In this document: piece after piece, positions 1 to 8,264 of the stretch
Position numbering within the stretch: the first letter of the stretch is position 1
Layout of the letters: each line of letters opens with the position of its first letter
Assembly (NCBI GenBank): GCA_902788035.1
Contig: CADAIL010000020.1
Coordinates: forward strand, 1-39,661
Length of the DNA stretch: 39,661 nucleotides
DNA from: an uncultured Lachnospiraceae bacterium
GTDB lineage: Bacteria; Bacillota; Clostridia; Lachnospirales; Lachnospiraceae
Reading direction: 5' to 3'
Notes under the pieces: model-generated
Told to the model about the DNA's origin: nothing
What the model saw: the letters and a program-made list of their open reading frames with translations, nothing else
The model's database searches: none
Made by a program: the position numbers and the translations under genes

Positions 1-20
1 TTGCGGAGCAAATGCACGAA

Positions 21-39
21 GTTGATGCGGAGCATCAAC
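21..39. other. Stem-loop upstream of the tRNA cluster
   Basis: GTTGATGC (21-28) and GCATCAAC (32-39) form an 8-bp stem with a 3-nt loop. No T-run follows, so it is not an obvious intrinsic terminator. It may belong to the 3' end of a transcript that starts outside the window. Apart from this and the promoter at 101-129 I see nothing in bases 1-159. Confidence 0.35.
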
Positions 40-100
40 GAGTGACCCGCTGACTTGTAGACTTATTTAGATTTGTATGTGCGGTTTTGAGGGTGTGTAC

Positions 101-129
101 TTGATTTTTTAGAAAGTACATGATATACT
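101..129 (+). promoter_or_regulatory. Promoter of the tRNA cluster
   Basis: -35 TTGATT (101-106), 17-nt spacer, -10 TATACT (124-129) preceded by TGA (extended -10). It lies about 30 nt ahead of the first tRNA, as expected for a sigma-A promoter driving the three-tRNA transcript. Confidence 0.7.
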
Positions 130-159
130 CTCATATGTGGTTGTCACTATGACAGCTAT

Positions 160-231
160 TCCTCGATAGCTCAATGGTAGAGCACTCGGCTGTTAACCGA
201 GTTGTTGTAGGTTCGAGCCCTACTCGGGGAG
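160..231 (+). tRNA. tRNA-Asn (GTT)
   Basis: The sequence folds as a 72-nt cloverleaf. The acceptor arms are TCCTCGA (160-166) and TCGGGGA (224-230), with one G-U pair, and the discriminator is G231. The anticodon loop CTGTTAA carries GTT, and the T-arm contains GGTTCGAGCC. No CCA is encoded, so the tail must be added after transcription. First of three closely spaced tRNAs. Confidence 0.95.
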
Positions 232-236
232 CTTAT

Positions 237-308
237 GGCCCCATGGTCAAGTGGTTAAGACATCGCCCTTTCACGGCGGTAACAGCAGTTCGAACCTGCT
301 TGGGGTCA
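237..308 (+). tRNA. tRNA-Glu (TTC)
   Basis: 72-nt cloverleaf with acceptor arms GGCCCCA (237-243) and TGGGGTC (301-307) and discriminator A308. Anticodon stem TCGCC/GGCGG with loop CTTTCAC gives anticodon TTC (Glu). T-loop TTCGAAC is present. CCA is not encoded. It begins five bases after the Asn tRNA, so both are surely cut from one precursor. Confidence 0.95.
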
Positions 309-316
309 CTCGATTT

Positions 317-387
317 GGCGACATGGCCAAGCGGTAAGGCACGGGTCTGCAAAACCCTTATCCCCGGTTCGATTCCGGGTGTCGCCT
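317..387 (+). tRNA. tRNA-Cys (GCA)
   Basis: 71-nt cloverleaf with acceptor arms GGCGACA (317-323) and TGTCGCC (380-386), discriminator T387 (U is usual for tRNA-Cys), and anticodon loop CTGCAAA giving GCA (Cys). T-arm GGTTCGATTCC is present. CCA is not encoded. Last tRNA of the cluster, followed at once by a terminator. Confidence 0.95.
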
Positions 388-390
388 TAA

Positions 391-427
391 CTCCGAATCA
401 TATGATTCGGAGTTTTTCGTTTTTTAT
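391..427 (+). terminator. Intrinsic terminator of the tRNA cluster
   Basis: CTCCGAATCA (391-400) pairs with TGATTCGGAG (403-412), followed by TTTTTCGTTTTTT. A strong Rho-independent terminator just after the Cys tRNA. Confidence 0.9.
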
Positions 428-485
428 AATGAATTTTCTTTTAAGCGGGTAAAACGTTGTCCGCTTGCTGTACAACATGTAAAAT

Positions 486-508
486 CGGTCCCATGGGGCC
501 GTTTTTTA
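486..508 (+). terminator. Second hairpin with T-run (backup terminator)
   Basis: CGGTCCC (486-492) pairs with GGGGCCG (495-501, one G-U), followed by TTTTTT (502-507). It probably insulates the following marR promoter from tRNA readthrough. Bases 388-707 otherwise hold the promoter at 509-536, the palindrome at 545-568 and a small hairpin GAACGC/GCGTTC at 622-637. Confidence 0.65.
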
Positions 509-536
509 TTGCAATTATATGAGTTTGTAGTATTAT
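509..536 (+). promoter_or_regulatory. Predicted promoter of marR-RND operon
   Basis: TTGCAA (509-514), 16-nt spacer, TATTAT (531-536). Predicted transcription start is around 543, immediately in front of the palindrome at 545-568, so a protein bound there would block initiation. The leader to the marR start is about 165 nt. Confidence 0.55.
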
Positions 537-544
537 CGATAGGG

Positions 545-568
545 AATATTTAACAACTGTTAAATATT
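545..568. promoter_or_regulatory. 24-bp palindrome, probable MarR operator
   Basis: The perfect 11-bp arms AATATTTAACA (545-555) and TGTTAAATATT (558-568) flank a 2-bp centre AC. Size and symmetry fit the operators of MarR-family dimers, and the site sits at the predicted start of transcription of a marR-transporter operon. Autoregulation is inferred from position only. Confidence 0.6.
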
Positions 569-707
569 TACATTTGTCAAGAGATATCAGTTGATCTTGA
601 CCTGAAAGTCACGGGAATCAGGAACGCACCGGCGTTCTTGCCGCGCCGCGCAAAGTGAGAAGCGCATTCATCCGTACGCGGCCGCAATACACAGGTGGTA
701 TAGTATA

Positions 708-1205
708 TTGTTTATGCAGGAAAAAACCAATAAGAGCATCAAAGAGATCATTGTTCTCTCGAAGGAAATGAGCAGGCTCACTAAACAAGCCCTGGAAAAC
801 TCTCTGTCGGATTTCCCCGACAGCCATTTTGCCGCGCTTGAACGCCTGTATATGGTCATAGAAGAGTCAGGCGCGAACGGCAGTATTCAGGCCTCGCTGC
901 TTGCCCAGGACCTTTGCATGGCGCCGTCCGCCCTCTCACGGGAATTAAGAACTCTGGAAACCGCGGGACTTATTATTCGCCGCCTGGATCCATGCGACAG
1001 AAGAAAGACCCTGATTTCGATCAGCGAAATCGGCGAAAAGCTCAGAAGAGAATGTGAGAACGCCATGATATCCTATTTTTCAGCTGTCGCATATGATGTC
1101 GGCGATGAAGACATACAGAATCTCTGCAGGATCCATAAGAAAATCATTGACTCTCTTATGAGGCGAAATGTAAGTTGGATCAGTGAAAGAGAAGCGGACG
1201 TATGA
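708..1205 (+). CDS. MarR-family transcriptional regulator
   Basis: A 165-residue winged-helix regulator, probably a dimeric repressor that senses a small toxic or amphipathic molecule and controls the downstream exporter. The middle shows the MarR layout: a recognition-helix segment around MAPSALSRELRTLE, then the wing LDPCDRRKTLISIS with the DxxDRR motif typical of the family. Flanking N- and C-terminal helices would form the dimer interface. I place the start at TTG 708 because AGGTGG (693-698) is 9 nt upstream. An ATG at 714 is the alternative but lies 15 nt from that site. The RND exporter gene begins 51 nt downstream, so the two are almost certainly one operon. The palindrome at 545-568 is the likely operator. 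The inducer cannot be read from sequence. Confidence 0.85.
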   Translation: MFMQEKTNKSIKEIIVLSKEMSRLTKQALENSLSDFPDSHFAALERLYMVIEESGANGSIQASLLAQDLCMAPSALSRELRTLETAGLIIRRLDPCDRRKTLISISEIGEKLRRECENAMISYFSAVAYDVGDEDIQNLCRIHKKIIDSLMRRNVSWISEREADV

Positions 1206-1256
1206 AGAGAGATGAAAGAGACTCGTAATTGACAATATAAGGAACAGGAAAGAGTA

Positions 1257-4200
1257 ATGGTAAAATACAGCGTTAAAAAACCATTCACAGTTCTGGTAGC
1301 TGTGATCGTTGTCATTGTACTTGGATTTATATCCGTGACAAGAATGTCGATGGACCTTCTTCCGGAATTAACGCTCCAGTATCTGATGATCATAACGCCT
1401 TATCCGGGCGCCAGTCCTGAAAAAGTTGAAATCGAAGTCAGCCAGCCGATGGAAGATGCCCTCGGCACGATTTCGCATGTTGAAAATGTATACACGATAA
1501 GCTCAGAAAATTTTGCCATGACCCAGCTGGAATTCGAGGATGACACGGATATGGACAGCGCCATGGTCAAGGTGTCAAGTGCTTTGGACCAGGTAAGGGC
1601 TTCTCTGCCGGATGGCTGCGGTACGCCGAGCATTCTGGAACTCTCAATGGACATGGTGGCGACAATGTATATTGGTGTAGAGAAGGACGGCGCGGATGTC
1701 TATCAGCTGTCTGACTATGTCAATAATGAGTTGGTCCCTTATCTCGAGAGGGAAGAGGGCGTTGCGTCTATCACTGAAATCGGACTTGTGGAGAAGACAG
1801 TCCAGGTCGAGCTGAACAGAAGCAAGATCAACGAGGTCAACGACCGGATTCTTGAAAAGACGAATTCGGCTCTCGAGGACGCCAGAGTGCAGCTTGTCGA
1901 CGCGCAGAAGAAAGTCGATGAAGGACAGGACGAGCTCGAAAAGCAGGAGAGTGGGTTCGGTGATCTCCTTGCGGAAGGAATTTTCGGGGGTATTAAGCCG
2001 GGAGTCGCGGAGCTCACAAAGAATCTTGGCGATCAGATCGACCAGCTGACTAAGACTATGAATGATGTCAGGTACGTCATCGAAGCCTATGGAGCCGAAG
2101 CCAGGGCTACTGTCGAGGATGCGGCCTATGATTTTGCCGAGGCAAGAGGGGAAGCGCAGGCCAAAGTTGAGTCAGCAATGGCAACAGCTTATGAAGCTCA
2201 GGAAGCCTACAATGAGCTGGTAACACAGATGCAGAATGCTGCGGCAGCGTCGTCGGATCTGCGGGATGAGGCATTTGCAAATGCAGTTAACGCCTACAGC
2301 GCAGCCGAATCCGCTCTGTCCGATGCCCAGACTGCCTACAATGAGGCCAGGATGGCATACGAATTTGCCGATGAGGAGACGAAACCGGAGCTTGAGGAAG
2401 CCCTGTACTATGCGGAGCGTGCTCTTGACGACGCCTCTGTAAGCCGTGACGCTGCATATGCAGATCTTGCGGCGGCTCAGGCTGCCCTGTCGGATGCGCA
2501 TGCTACAGTACCTCAGCTGCAGGAAATGCTCGCGCAGGCTCTCACTACGATGATGAATGCCAACTCGGATCTTCAGAATGCGCAGATAGAACTTAGCAAC
2601 GCAATCATGAACGAGCAGGGAGCGCTTGTGCAGGCAAGAAGCGCGTTTGATACAGAAGCGCTGGCGGCTGAAACGGGGGACGTGATCAACGGACTCTATG
2701 AGACAAGAGCCATGCTGAACGGGAGCTCTCTGTCTGCCCTAATGTCGGCCGTATCTAAGCTCAGCACGCTTGTGCCGCAGGCCAGGAGTTTGCTCACAGA
2801 TGTAGCCTACGTCGTGTCAAGCAGCCCCATGGCATCCTCTGTCTCTGCTGCCCAGACCAATGTCGGAGACGTGAGCGACCTGATGGACAGGGTACCGGAG
2901 CTTCTAGACACGCTGCAGCAGGTCTACGCCGGATTGACGCAGGGGCAGCTAGACGCGGCAGTCGGATTCTCGACGGCTACAGTTCAGCTCTCTAGTGCCC
3001 AGACACAGCTCAAAGCGGCGAGAGAACAGTATGAGAGCGCGAGAAAGACGGCGCTTGAAAATGCAAATGCGGACGCCCTTCTCAAAGCCTCCACCCTCTC
3101 TCAGCTTGTCTACGCGCAGAACTTCGCGATGCCGGCAGGTTATATAGACGATGCGAATGACGAGTCCTGGATGCTTCGCGTCGGCGACGAGTATGACAAC
3201 AGCGAGGAAATCGCAGACGCGCTGCTCGTCGATATCGAAGAAATCGGACCTATTCATCTGACAGATGTCGCGGATATTACCGTTATAGATAATTCCATGG
3301 ACTCCTATGCGAGACTGAACGGACAGCCTGCCGTCATGCTCTCTGTCTTTAAGAATTCTTCGACAGGTACCAATGAGCTGTCGAGGAACATCAATGCGGC
3401 TATTGACGAGTATCACGAGAAGAATCCGGATGTCAAGATCATCAAACTCATGGATCAGGGCGATTATATCACCCTGATCGTTGAGGACGTCCTCTCCAGT
3501 ATGATCATCGGAGCGATCCTTGCGGTCATTATTCTTGCGCTTTTCCTGAGAGATGTGAGACCTACGCTGCTGGTCGGAATCAGTATTCCGCTGTCAGTTC
3601 TTTTCGCGATCGTTCTCATGTATTTCTCGAATCTGTCACTCAATATCATGACGCTGTCCGGTCTGTCACTGGGCATTGGTATGCTGGTCGACAACTCGAT
3701 TGTTGTAATAGAGAACATTTTCAGACTCCGCGGCAGGCAGGCTGCGGCTCCGAGAGCGGCGGTACAGGGAACAAAGCAGGTCGCGGGAGCTATTATAGCA
3801 TCGACATTGACGACGATCTGCGTTTTCTTCCCGATGGTGTTTACGAGCGGAACTGTGCGGAAGCTTCTTGTTCCCATGGCGCTTTCGATTTCTTACTGCC
3901 TCATCGCTTCTCTGGTCGTCGCTATGACAGTTGTGCCGGCTGCTTCCAGCACAGTTTTCAGGAATGTCCTGCCGAAGCACAGCAGGGTCATGAACGCAGT
4001 CCAGGAAGTGTATGAGAGAGCACTCAGATTCTGCCTGAAGTTCAAGCTTCCGACGATCGGTATTGCGGTCCTCCTGCTCATTCTCAGTATCATCAGGCTG
4101 GTCACTATGGGTGTCGTCATTATCCCGGATATGGCGGCAGATGAGATCCAGGTCTCCATAAGGACCCCCGAGGAGGACACGAGAGAGATGTCCTATCAGC

Positions 4201-5858
4201 ATGTCGACGAGGCCATGGAGATGATCATGAGGATCGACAACGTCGAGGAAGTCGGTATCCTTTCAGCCTCCAGCGCGCTCAGTATGGTGACATCGGCTGT
4301 GGATTCCGACGCTTACGGGGCGTACACCTGCTACGTTCAGCCGAAGGAGGGAACATCTCCCGGAGAGGTTAAGAGAATCGTTGAACGGATCAATAAAGCG
4401 GCGGAGAACATAGACGCCGAGGTCATCGCGTCGAGCGGGGCTATGAGTGATATGAGCGCGCTGATGGCCAGCGGACTCTCGATCAATATATACGGCAAGG
4501 AGCTGGATACTCTGAACGAGATCAGTGAGGACGTCATGGAGTACATCGAGAGCATTGACGGATTCTATGATGTCACGAACGGCTCCGAGGAGGCGGCAAA
4601 GACGCTACATCTGGTCATCGATAAGGATAAGGCAATGTCCTACGGGCTTACGGTCGCGCAGATATTTGCCGAGATCGCTCAGCGGCTCACGACTTCGGTG
4701 ACGTCCACATCCATCTCGAACGGAGGAGAGACGCTTGAAGTCGTGATCATCGACGAGACGAATCTCCTTACAAAAGAGAATATCCTCGATATGGAATTTG
4801 AGGAGTCCGATCTCACAGGCGCCCAGTCGGGAGCTATGACGGGCGGATCTGCTTCCCAGTCAGGCTCTATGAGCGCCATGATGGGAGGAGCTTCATCGGG
4901 AAATATGTCGGCGGTTGCCGCATTTGCAGATGACTCCGACGACGGGGAAGAGGAAGAAGAAGAGGAGAAAATTACGAAGCACAGGCTCGGAGAATTTGCA
5001 ACTCTCGAGGAGACGTACGCCCAGGGCACGATCCGAAGGGAGAACCTGACGCGCTACATCACGGTTTCGGCGTCGACGGAAGAAGGCAAAAATACGGAGC
5101 TCCTCACGCGCGAACTTCGCAATAAGCTTGCTTCCTATCAGCCGCCGGAAGGGTACCGTGTCGAGATAGCCGGCGAATCCACACAGATCAACGACATGCT
5201 GAGACAGATGTCGGAGCTTATGGCTGTGGCGCTGCTGTTCATTTATCTGGTCATGGTCGCTCAGTTCCAGAGTCTTCTGTCGCCGTTCATTGTCATGTTC
5301 ACGATCCCGCTCGCTTTTACGGGCGGTATGATCGGCCTGATCGTCACGCGGCAGCAGCTCTCCATGCTCTCCCTCATGGGATTCCTGATCCTCATGGGAA
5401 CCGTCGTCAATAACGGTATTGTGTTCGTTGACTATACGAATCAGCTGAGAATGGGAGGCATGGAGCGTCAGGACGCGCTGGTGGCCACCGGCAAGACCCG
5501 TATGCGCCCGATCCTCATGACTGCCCTGACGACGATCCTGGCTATGTCGAAGATGATCATCGGAGACGGTCTCGGAAGTCAGATGGGACGCGGCATGGCG
5601 ATTGTCATCGCCGCCGGACTCATATACGCGACATTCATGACACTTTTTGTTGTGCCGGTCATGTATGATATCTTCTTCAGAAGACAGCCGCTCAATGTCG
5701 ATACCGGCGATGACCTCGATGATGCGCCGGACGATGCGGCGGAGTTCATTGAGGAAATGAAGAGAAGGCGCGAACTTGAGGACGAACTGGACAATGTCGT
5801 GCCGGAGTTCTTTAAAAACAAAAAGGTAAAGCGGAGGGGCTTCTTCCGCCGCTCTTAA
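1257..5858 (+). CDS. RND-family exporter with a large coiled-coil insertion
   Basis: A 1533-residue proton-driven RND permease of the AcrB/SwrC (HAE) type in the cytoplasmic membrane. The N-terminal helix is followed by porter segments (MSMDLLPEL, PYPGASPEKVE). Helix 4 carries VDNSIVVIEN (about 811-820), where AcrB has its proton-relay Asp pair, and helix 10 carries GTVVNNGIVFVD. Residues about 195-620 are an insertion rich in Ala, Glu, Gln and Asp, mostly predicted helix/coiled coil. It interrupts the helix that normally runs into the QNxxxPAG motif (here AQNFAMPAG), at the position of the TolC-docking subdomain of AcrB. A second oddity is a Gly/Ser/Met-rich linker with an acidic run (about 1190-1238) in the second periplasmic half. 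Typical members have 1000-1100 residues. Start: ATG behind GGAAAGAG. No adaptor (HlyD) or outer-membrane gene is adjacent. Substrate unknown. Confidence 0.9.
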   Translation: MVKYSVKKPFTVLVAVIVVIVLGFISVTRMSMDLLPELTLQYLMIITPYPGASPEKVEIEVSQPMEDALGTISHVENVYTISSENFAMTQLEFEDDTDMDSAMVKVSSALDQVRASLPDGCGTPSILELSMDMVATMYIGVEKDGADVYQLSDYVNNELVPYLEREEGVASITEIGLVEKTVQVELNRSKINEVNDRILEKTNSALEDARVQLVDAQKKVDEGQDELEKQESGFGDLLAEGIFGGIKPGVAELTKNLGDQIDQLTKTMNDVRYVIEAYGAEARATVEDAAYDFAEARGEAQAKVESAMATAYEAQEAYNELVTQMQNAAAASSDLRDEAFANAVNAYSAAESALSDAQTAYNEARMAYEFADEETKPELEEALYYAERALDDASVSRDAAYADLAAAQAALSDAHATVPQLQEMLAQALTTMMNANSDLQNAQIELSNAIMNEQGALVQARSAFDTEALAAETGDVINGLYETRAMLNGSSLSALMSAVSKLSTLVPQARSLLTDVAYVVSSSPMASSVSAAQTNVGDVSDLMDRVPELLDTLQQVYAGLTQGQLDAAVGFSTATVQLSSAQTQLKAAREQYESARKTALENANADALLKASTLSQLVYAQNFAMPAGYIDDANDESWMLRVGDEYDNSEEIADALLVDIEEIGPIHLTDVADITVIDNSMDSYARLNGQPAVMLSVFKNSSTGTNELSRNINAAIDEYHEKNPDVKIIKLMDQGDYITLIVEDVLSSMIIGAILAVIILALFLRDVRPTLLVGISIPLSVLFAIVLMYFSNLSLNIMTLSGLSLGIGMLVDNSIVVIENIFRLRGRQAAAPRAAVQGTKQVAGAIIASTLTTICVFFPMVFTSGTVRKLLVPMALSISYCLIASLVVAMTVVPAASSTVFRNVLPKHSRVMNAVQEVYERALRFCLKFKLPTIGIAVLLLILSIIRLVTMGVVIIPDMAADEIQVSIRTPEEDTREMSYQHVDEAMEMIMRIDNVEEVGILSASSALSMVTSAVDSDAYGAYTCYVQPKEGTSPGEVKRIVERINKAAENIDAEVIASSGAMSDMSALMASGLSINIYGKELDTLNEISEDVMEYIESIDGFYDVTNGSEEAAKTLHLVIDKDKAMSYGLTVAQIFAEIAQRLTTSVTSTSISNGGETLEVVIIDETNLLTKENILDMEFEESDLTGAQSGAMTGGSASQSGSMSAMMGGASSGNMSAVAAFADDSDDGEEEEEEEKITKHRLGEFATLEETYAQGTIRRENLTRYITVSASTEEGKNTELLTRELRNKLASYQPPEGYRVEIAGESTQINDMLRQMSELMAVALLFIYLVMVAQFQSLLSPFIVMFTIPLAFTGGMIGLIVTRQQLSMLSLMGFLILMGTVVNNGIVFVDYTNQLRMGGMERQDALVATGKTRMRPILMTALTTILAMSKMIIGDGLGSQMGRGMAIVIAAGLIYATFMTLFVVPVMYDIFFRRQPLNVDTGDDLDDAPDDAAEFIEEMKRRRELEDELDNVVPEFFKNKKVKRRGFFRRS

Positions 5859-5929
5859 AGCAGCGATGAGCCCCGGCACATTACGCGTTTGCCCGGCGGG
5901 ATTCCGAACGGGCAGGGCGATACAGTAAC

Positions 5930-5990
5930 AAAAAAACCCCCGTATACAGTCTGACTTTGATTGACAAATGTCAGCCGTATACGGGGGTCC
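5930..5990 (-). terminator. Long terminator hairpin after pgcA
   Basis: CCCCCGTATAC (5937-5947) pairs with GTATACGGGGG (5977-5987), with an inner CTGAC/GTCAG stem. Read on the minus strand it is followed by TTTTTTT, so it ends the phosphoglucomutase transcript about 130 nt after its stop codon. On the plus strand only TCCTCTC follows, so termination of the RND transcript is weaker. Bases 5859-6119 hold nothing else that I can see. Confidence 0.8.
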
Positions 5991-6119
5991 TCTCATTATA
6001 AAGCAGCTGCTTTATTTCTGTACACTATAAGAACCGCTGCGCAGTCCCGACCGTCTGATTCGGACGATTTCATCGCCGTATATATCAGGAGTTGCTGACG
6101 CAGCTTCCGATAAGATACA

Positions 6120-7802
6120 TTATGCGAGAATTGACTGGCAGGCTGCTGCAAGAGCATCCTTCTCAGCCTGTGCCTCTGCGAGGTCCTTGCCGAGTGTCGT
6201 GAAGTATGTCTTGATCTTCGGCTCTGTGCCGGACGGACGAACGACGACAGACGCGCCATCTTCGAGACCGTAGATGAGGACGTTGGCCTTCGGGAGACCT
6301 GTCTCTTCCGGCTTAGCATAGTCTGTGACTTTGACGACTGCCTTGCCTGCGAATTCCTTCGGCGGCTCTGCGCGGAGGCTGTCCATGATGCCCTTCATCT
6401 TGTCCATGCCGGACAGACCCGGGAACTCATAGCTGTCGACCTTGTTCAGGTAACGGCCATACTGTGCGTAGATCTCCTCAAGACGCTGCTTGATGGAGGA
6501 GCCGATGCTGCGATAGTAAGCAGCCATCTCGCAGATGAGCATGGAGCCGATGACGGCATCCTTGTCACGTACATACGGGCCGGCCAGGTAGCCGTAGCTC
6601 TCTTCGAAACCGAAGATGAAGCGGTCGACTTCGCCTGCAGCCTCGAGCTGTGCAATCTGATCGCCGATCCACTTGAAGCCTGTAAGAACATGGCGAAGCT
6701 CTACGCCATAGTTCTTAGCGACTGCGTCAGCGAGCGGTGTGGAAACGATGGACATAACAGCTACCGGATCCTTCGGCATTGTGCCCTTCTCGATGCGGCC
6801 TGCGCAGATATAGTCGAGAAGAAGAACGCCCATCTCGTTGCCGGAGACCAGCTCATAGCTGCCATCCGGGCACTTCATTGCGATACCAACACGGTCAGCA
6901 TCCGGGTCGGTAGCGAGCATGAGGTCTGCGCCTTCCTTGATTGCGAGCTCAACACCATACTTCATTGCTTCGTAGATTTCCGGATTCGGATACGGAGCTG
7001 TTGTGAAGTAGCCGTTCGGATATTCCTGTTCCGGAACGATTGTGATGTCTGTGATGCCCATGTCGCCGAGAACCTTGGTTACCGGTACAAGACCTGTGCC
7101 GTTCAGCGGAGAGTAGACGAGCTTCAGGCCGGCTGTCTTGCACAGACCCGGACGGACCTGACGGGCTTCGATTGCCTCATAGAAAGCTGCCTTGCAGTCG
7201 TCTTCGACATACTTGATGATGCCGGCATTGACGCCTGCCGCGAAGGACATCTTTGTGATTCCGGTGAGAATGTCTGTCTTCTGGATCTCATCATAAACGA
7301 TAGCTGCGGCATCGTCTGTCATCTGGCAGCCATCCGGGCCATAGGCCTTGAATCCGTTGTACTTGGACGGATTGTGGGATGCTGTGATCATGATACCTGC
7401 GTTGCACTCATAGTAACGGGTCGCGAAGCTCAGAGCCGGTACCGGCATGAGAGCGTCGTAGATGCGGACGTTGATTCCGTTGCCTGCGAGGACACTGGCT
7501 GCTTCTTTCGCGAAGACATCGCTCTTTAAGCGGCTGTCATACGAGATGGCGACTGTCTGATTACCGCCCTGAGTCTTTACCCAGTTGGCAACACCCTGCG
7601 TAGCCTGACGGACGACCCAGATGTTCATTCTGTTGGTTCCGGCACCGAGTGTTCCGCGGAGACCTGCTGTTCCGAAAGCAAGAGACACTGCAAAGCGCTC
7701 TTTGATTGCTTCGTCATCATCGGCGATCTTAAGGAGTTCCGGCTTGAGATCCGGGTCCTCGAGGTCAGCGGCAAGCCAGCGTTTGTAATCATCTAAATAC
7801 AT
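6120..7802 (-). CDS. pgcA: Alpha-phosphoglucomutase / phosphomannomutase
   Basis: A 560-residue alpha-D-phosphohexomutase of the PgcA type. It interconverts glucose 1-phosphate and glucose 6-phosphate in the cytoplasm, supplying UDP-glucose for cell-wall glycans and glycolipids or opening glycogen and galactose breakdown. All four active-site loops are visible: the phosphoserine loop TASHNPSKYNG (Ser about 143), the Mg2+ loop DPDADRVGIA, the sugar loop GFEESYGYL and the phosphate loop RPSGTEPKIKTYF. Length matches the Firmicutes family. I start at ATG 7802 because GGAGGG lies 7 nt upstream; a longer frame to 7898 adds 32 residues without a matching start site. It is monocistronic, with promoter at 7955-7983 and terminator at 5930-5990. 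Confidence 0.93.
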   Translation of the reverse strand: MYLDDYKRWLAADLEDPDLKPELLKIADDDEAIKERFAVSLAFGTAGLRGTLGAGTNRMNIWVVRQATQGVANWVKTQGGNQTVAISYDSRLKSDVFAKEAASVLAGNGINVRIYDALMPVPALSFATRYYECNAGIMITASHNPSKYNGFKAYGPDGCQMTDDAAAIVYDEIQKTDILTGITKMSFAAGVNAGIIKYVEDDCKAAFYEAIEARQVRPGLCKTAGLKLVYSPLNGTGLVPVTKVLGDMGITDITIVPEQEYPNGYFTTAPYPNPEIYEAMKYGVELAIKEGADLMLATDPDADRVGIAMKCPDGSYELVSGNEMGVLLLDYICAGRIEKGTMPKDPVAVMSIVSTPLADAVAKNYGVELRHVLTGFKWIGDQIAQLEAAGEVDRFIFGFEESYGYLAGPYVRDKDAVIGSMLICEMAAYYRSIGSSIKQRLEEIYAQYGRYLNKVDSYEFPGLSGMDKMKGIMDSLRAEPPKEFAGKAVVKVTDYAKPEETGLPKANVLIYGLEDGASVVVRPSGTEPKIKTYFTTLGKDLAEAQAEKDALAAACQSILA

Positions 7803-7820
7803 ATTGCATCCCTCCATTCC

Positions 7821-7838
7821 GGGACAGTGCACTGCCCC
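7821..7838. promoter_or_regulatory. 18-nt palindrome in the pgcA leader
   Basis: GGGACAGTG and CACTGCCCC are inverted repeats with one wobble, ending about 18 nt ahead of the pgcA start codon. It could be an operator or a leader hairpin near the ribosome site. Function unknown. Confidence 0.3.
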
Positions 7839-7954
7839 TAAATTCTTATCATTTTCTAAAATACCTGCAGCTCGCAAGACTGTGAAAAATGCCGTCAAAA
7901 TCGTGATTTTGTCTGTTTTTTCGCATAGTTTTGGCTACAGACTTTCTACTATAA

Positions 7955-7983
7955 AATATAAAGGCTTTTGTAAAATTTGTCAA
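7955..7983 (-). promoter_or_regulatory. pgcA promoter
   Basis: On the minus strand TTGACA (7983-7978), 17-nt spacer, TATATT (7960-7955). A near-consensus sigma-A promoter giving a leader of about 145 nt. Just upstream (8013-8031) is a GCAAATT/AATTTGC inverted repeat that could be a regulator site. Confidence 0.7.
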
Positions 7984-8138
7984 TTACAGTAGGAAATTAC
8001 TTTTGTTTTTGGGCAAATTGTGCGAATTTGCCGCCGGCGGTCTGCGGTTCTTATGCGCGAAAGTGGTGACAAAAGCAGGTAAAATCGTGAGTGCGGAAAG
8101 CAGTCTGACGAAGAGGGAAGGGAACGGCTCTGACATCA

Positions 8139-8241
8139 GAAAAAGAGACTGTCGCATCGGACGGCGCCGCACGCCCCGGCAGATATATGCATATAACATC
8201 TGCTGCAGGCGGAACGACCCCGCTTTAATGCGAAAGCCTCT
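8139..8241 (-). terminator. Large branched terminator after mgtE
   Basis: On the minus strand AGAGGCTTTCGCAT (8241-8228) pairs with ATGCGACAGTCTCT (8157-8144) with one mismatch and one G-U, followed by TTTTT. The loop contains its own hairpin (GCAGAT...ATCTGC). It ends the mgtE transcript. The rest of the gap 7984-8264 shows no convincing gene. Confidence 0.7.
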
Positions 8242-8264
8242 TTTGATTCAGTTGTTATCCGATT

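Noticed and set aside
174..452. 92-codon frame across the tRNA cluster
   Set aside because: It lies entirely on three clear tRNA genes and their terminator and has no ribosome site.
4893..5996. 367-codon minus frame antisense to the RND gene
   Set aside because: Shadow of a long GC-biased gene; composition is His/Arg/Asp-rich with no recognisable domain and no start signal.
6690..7529. 279-codon plus frame antisense to pgcA
   Set aside because: Mirror of the phosphoglucomutase codons; the minus frame has all four active-site loops.
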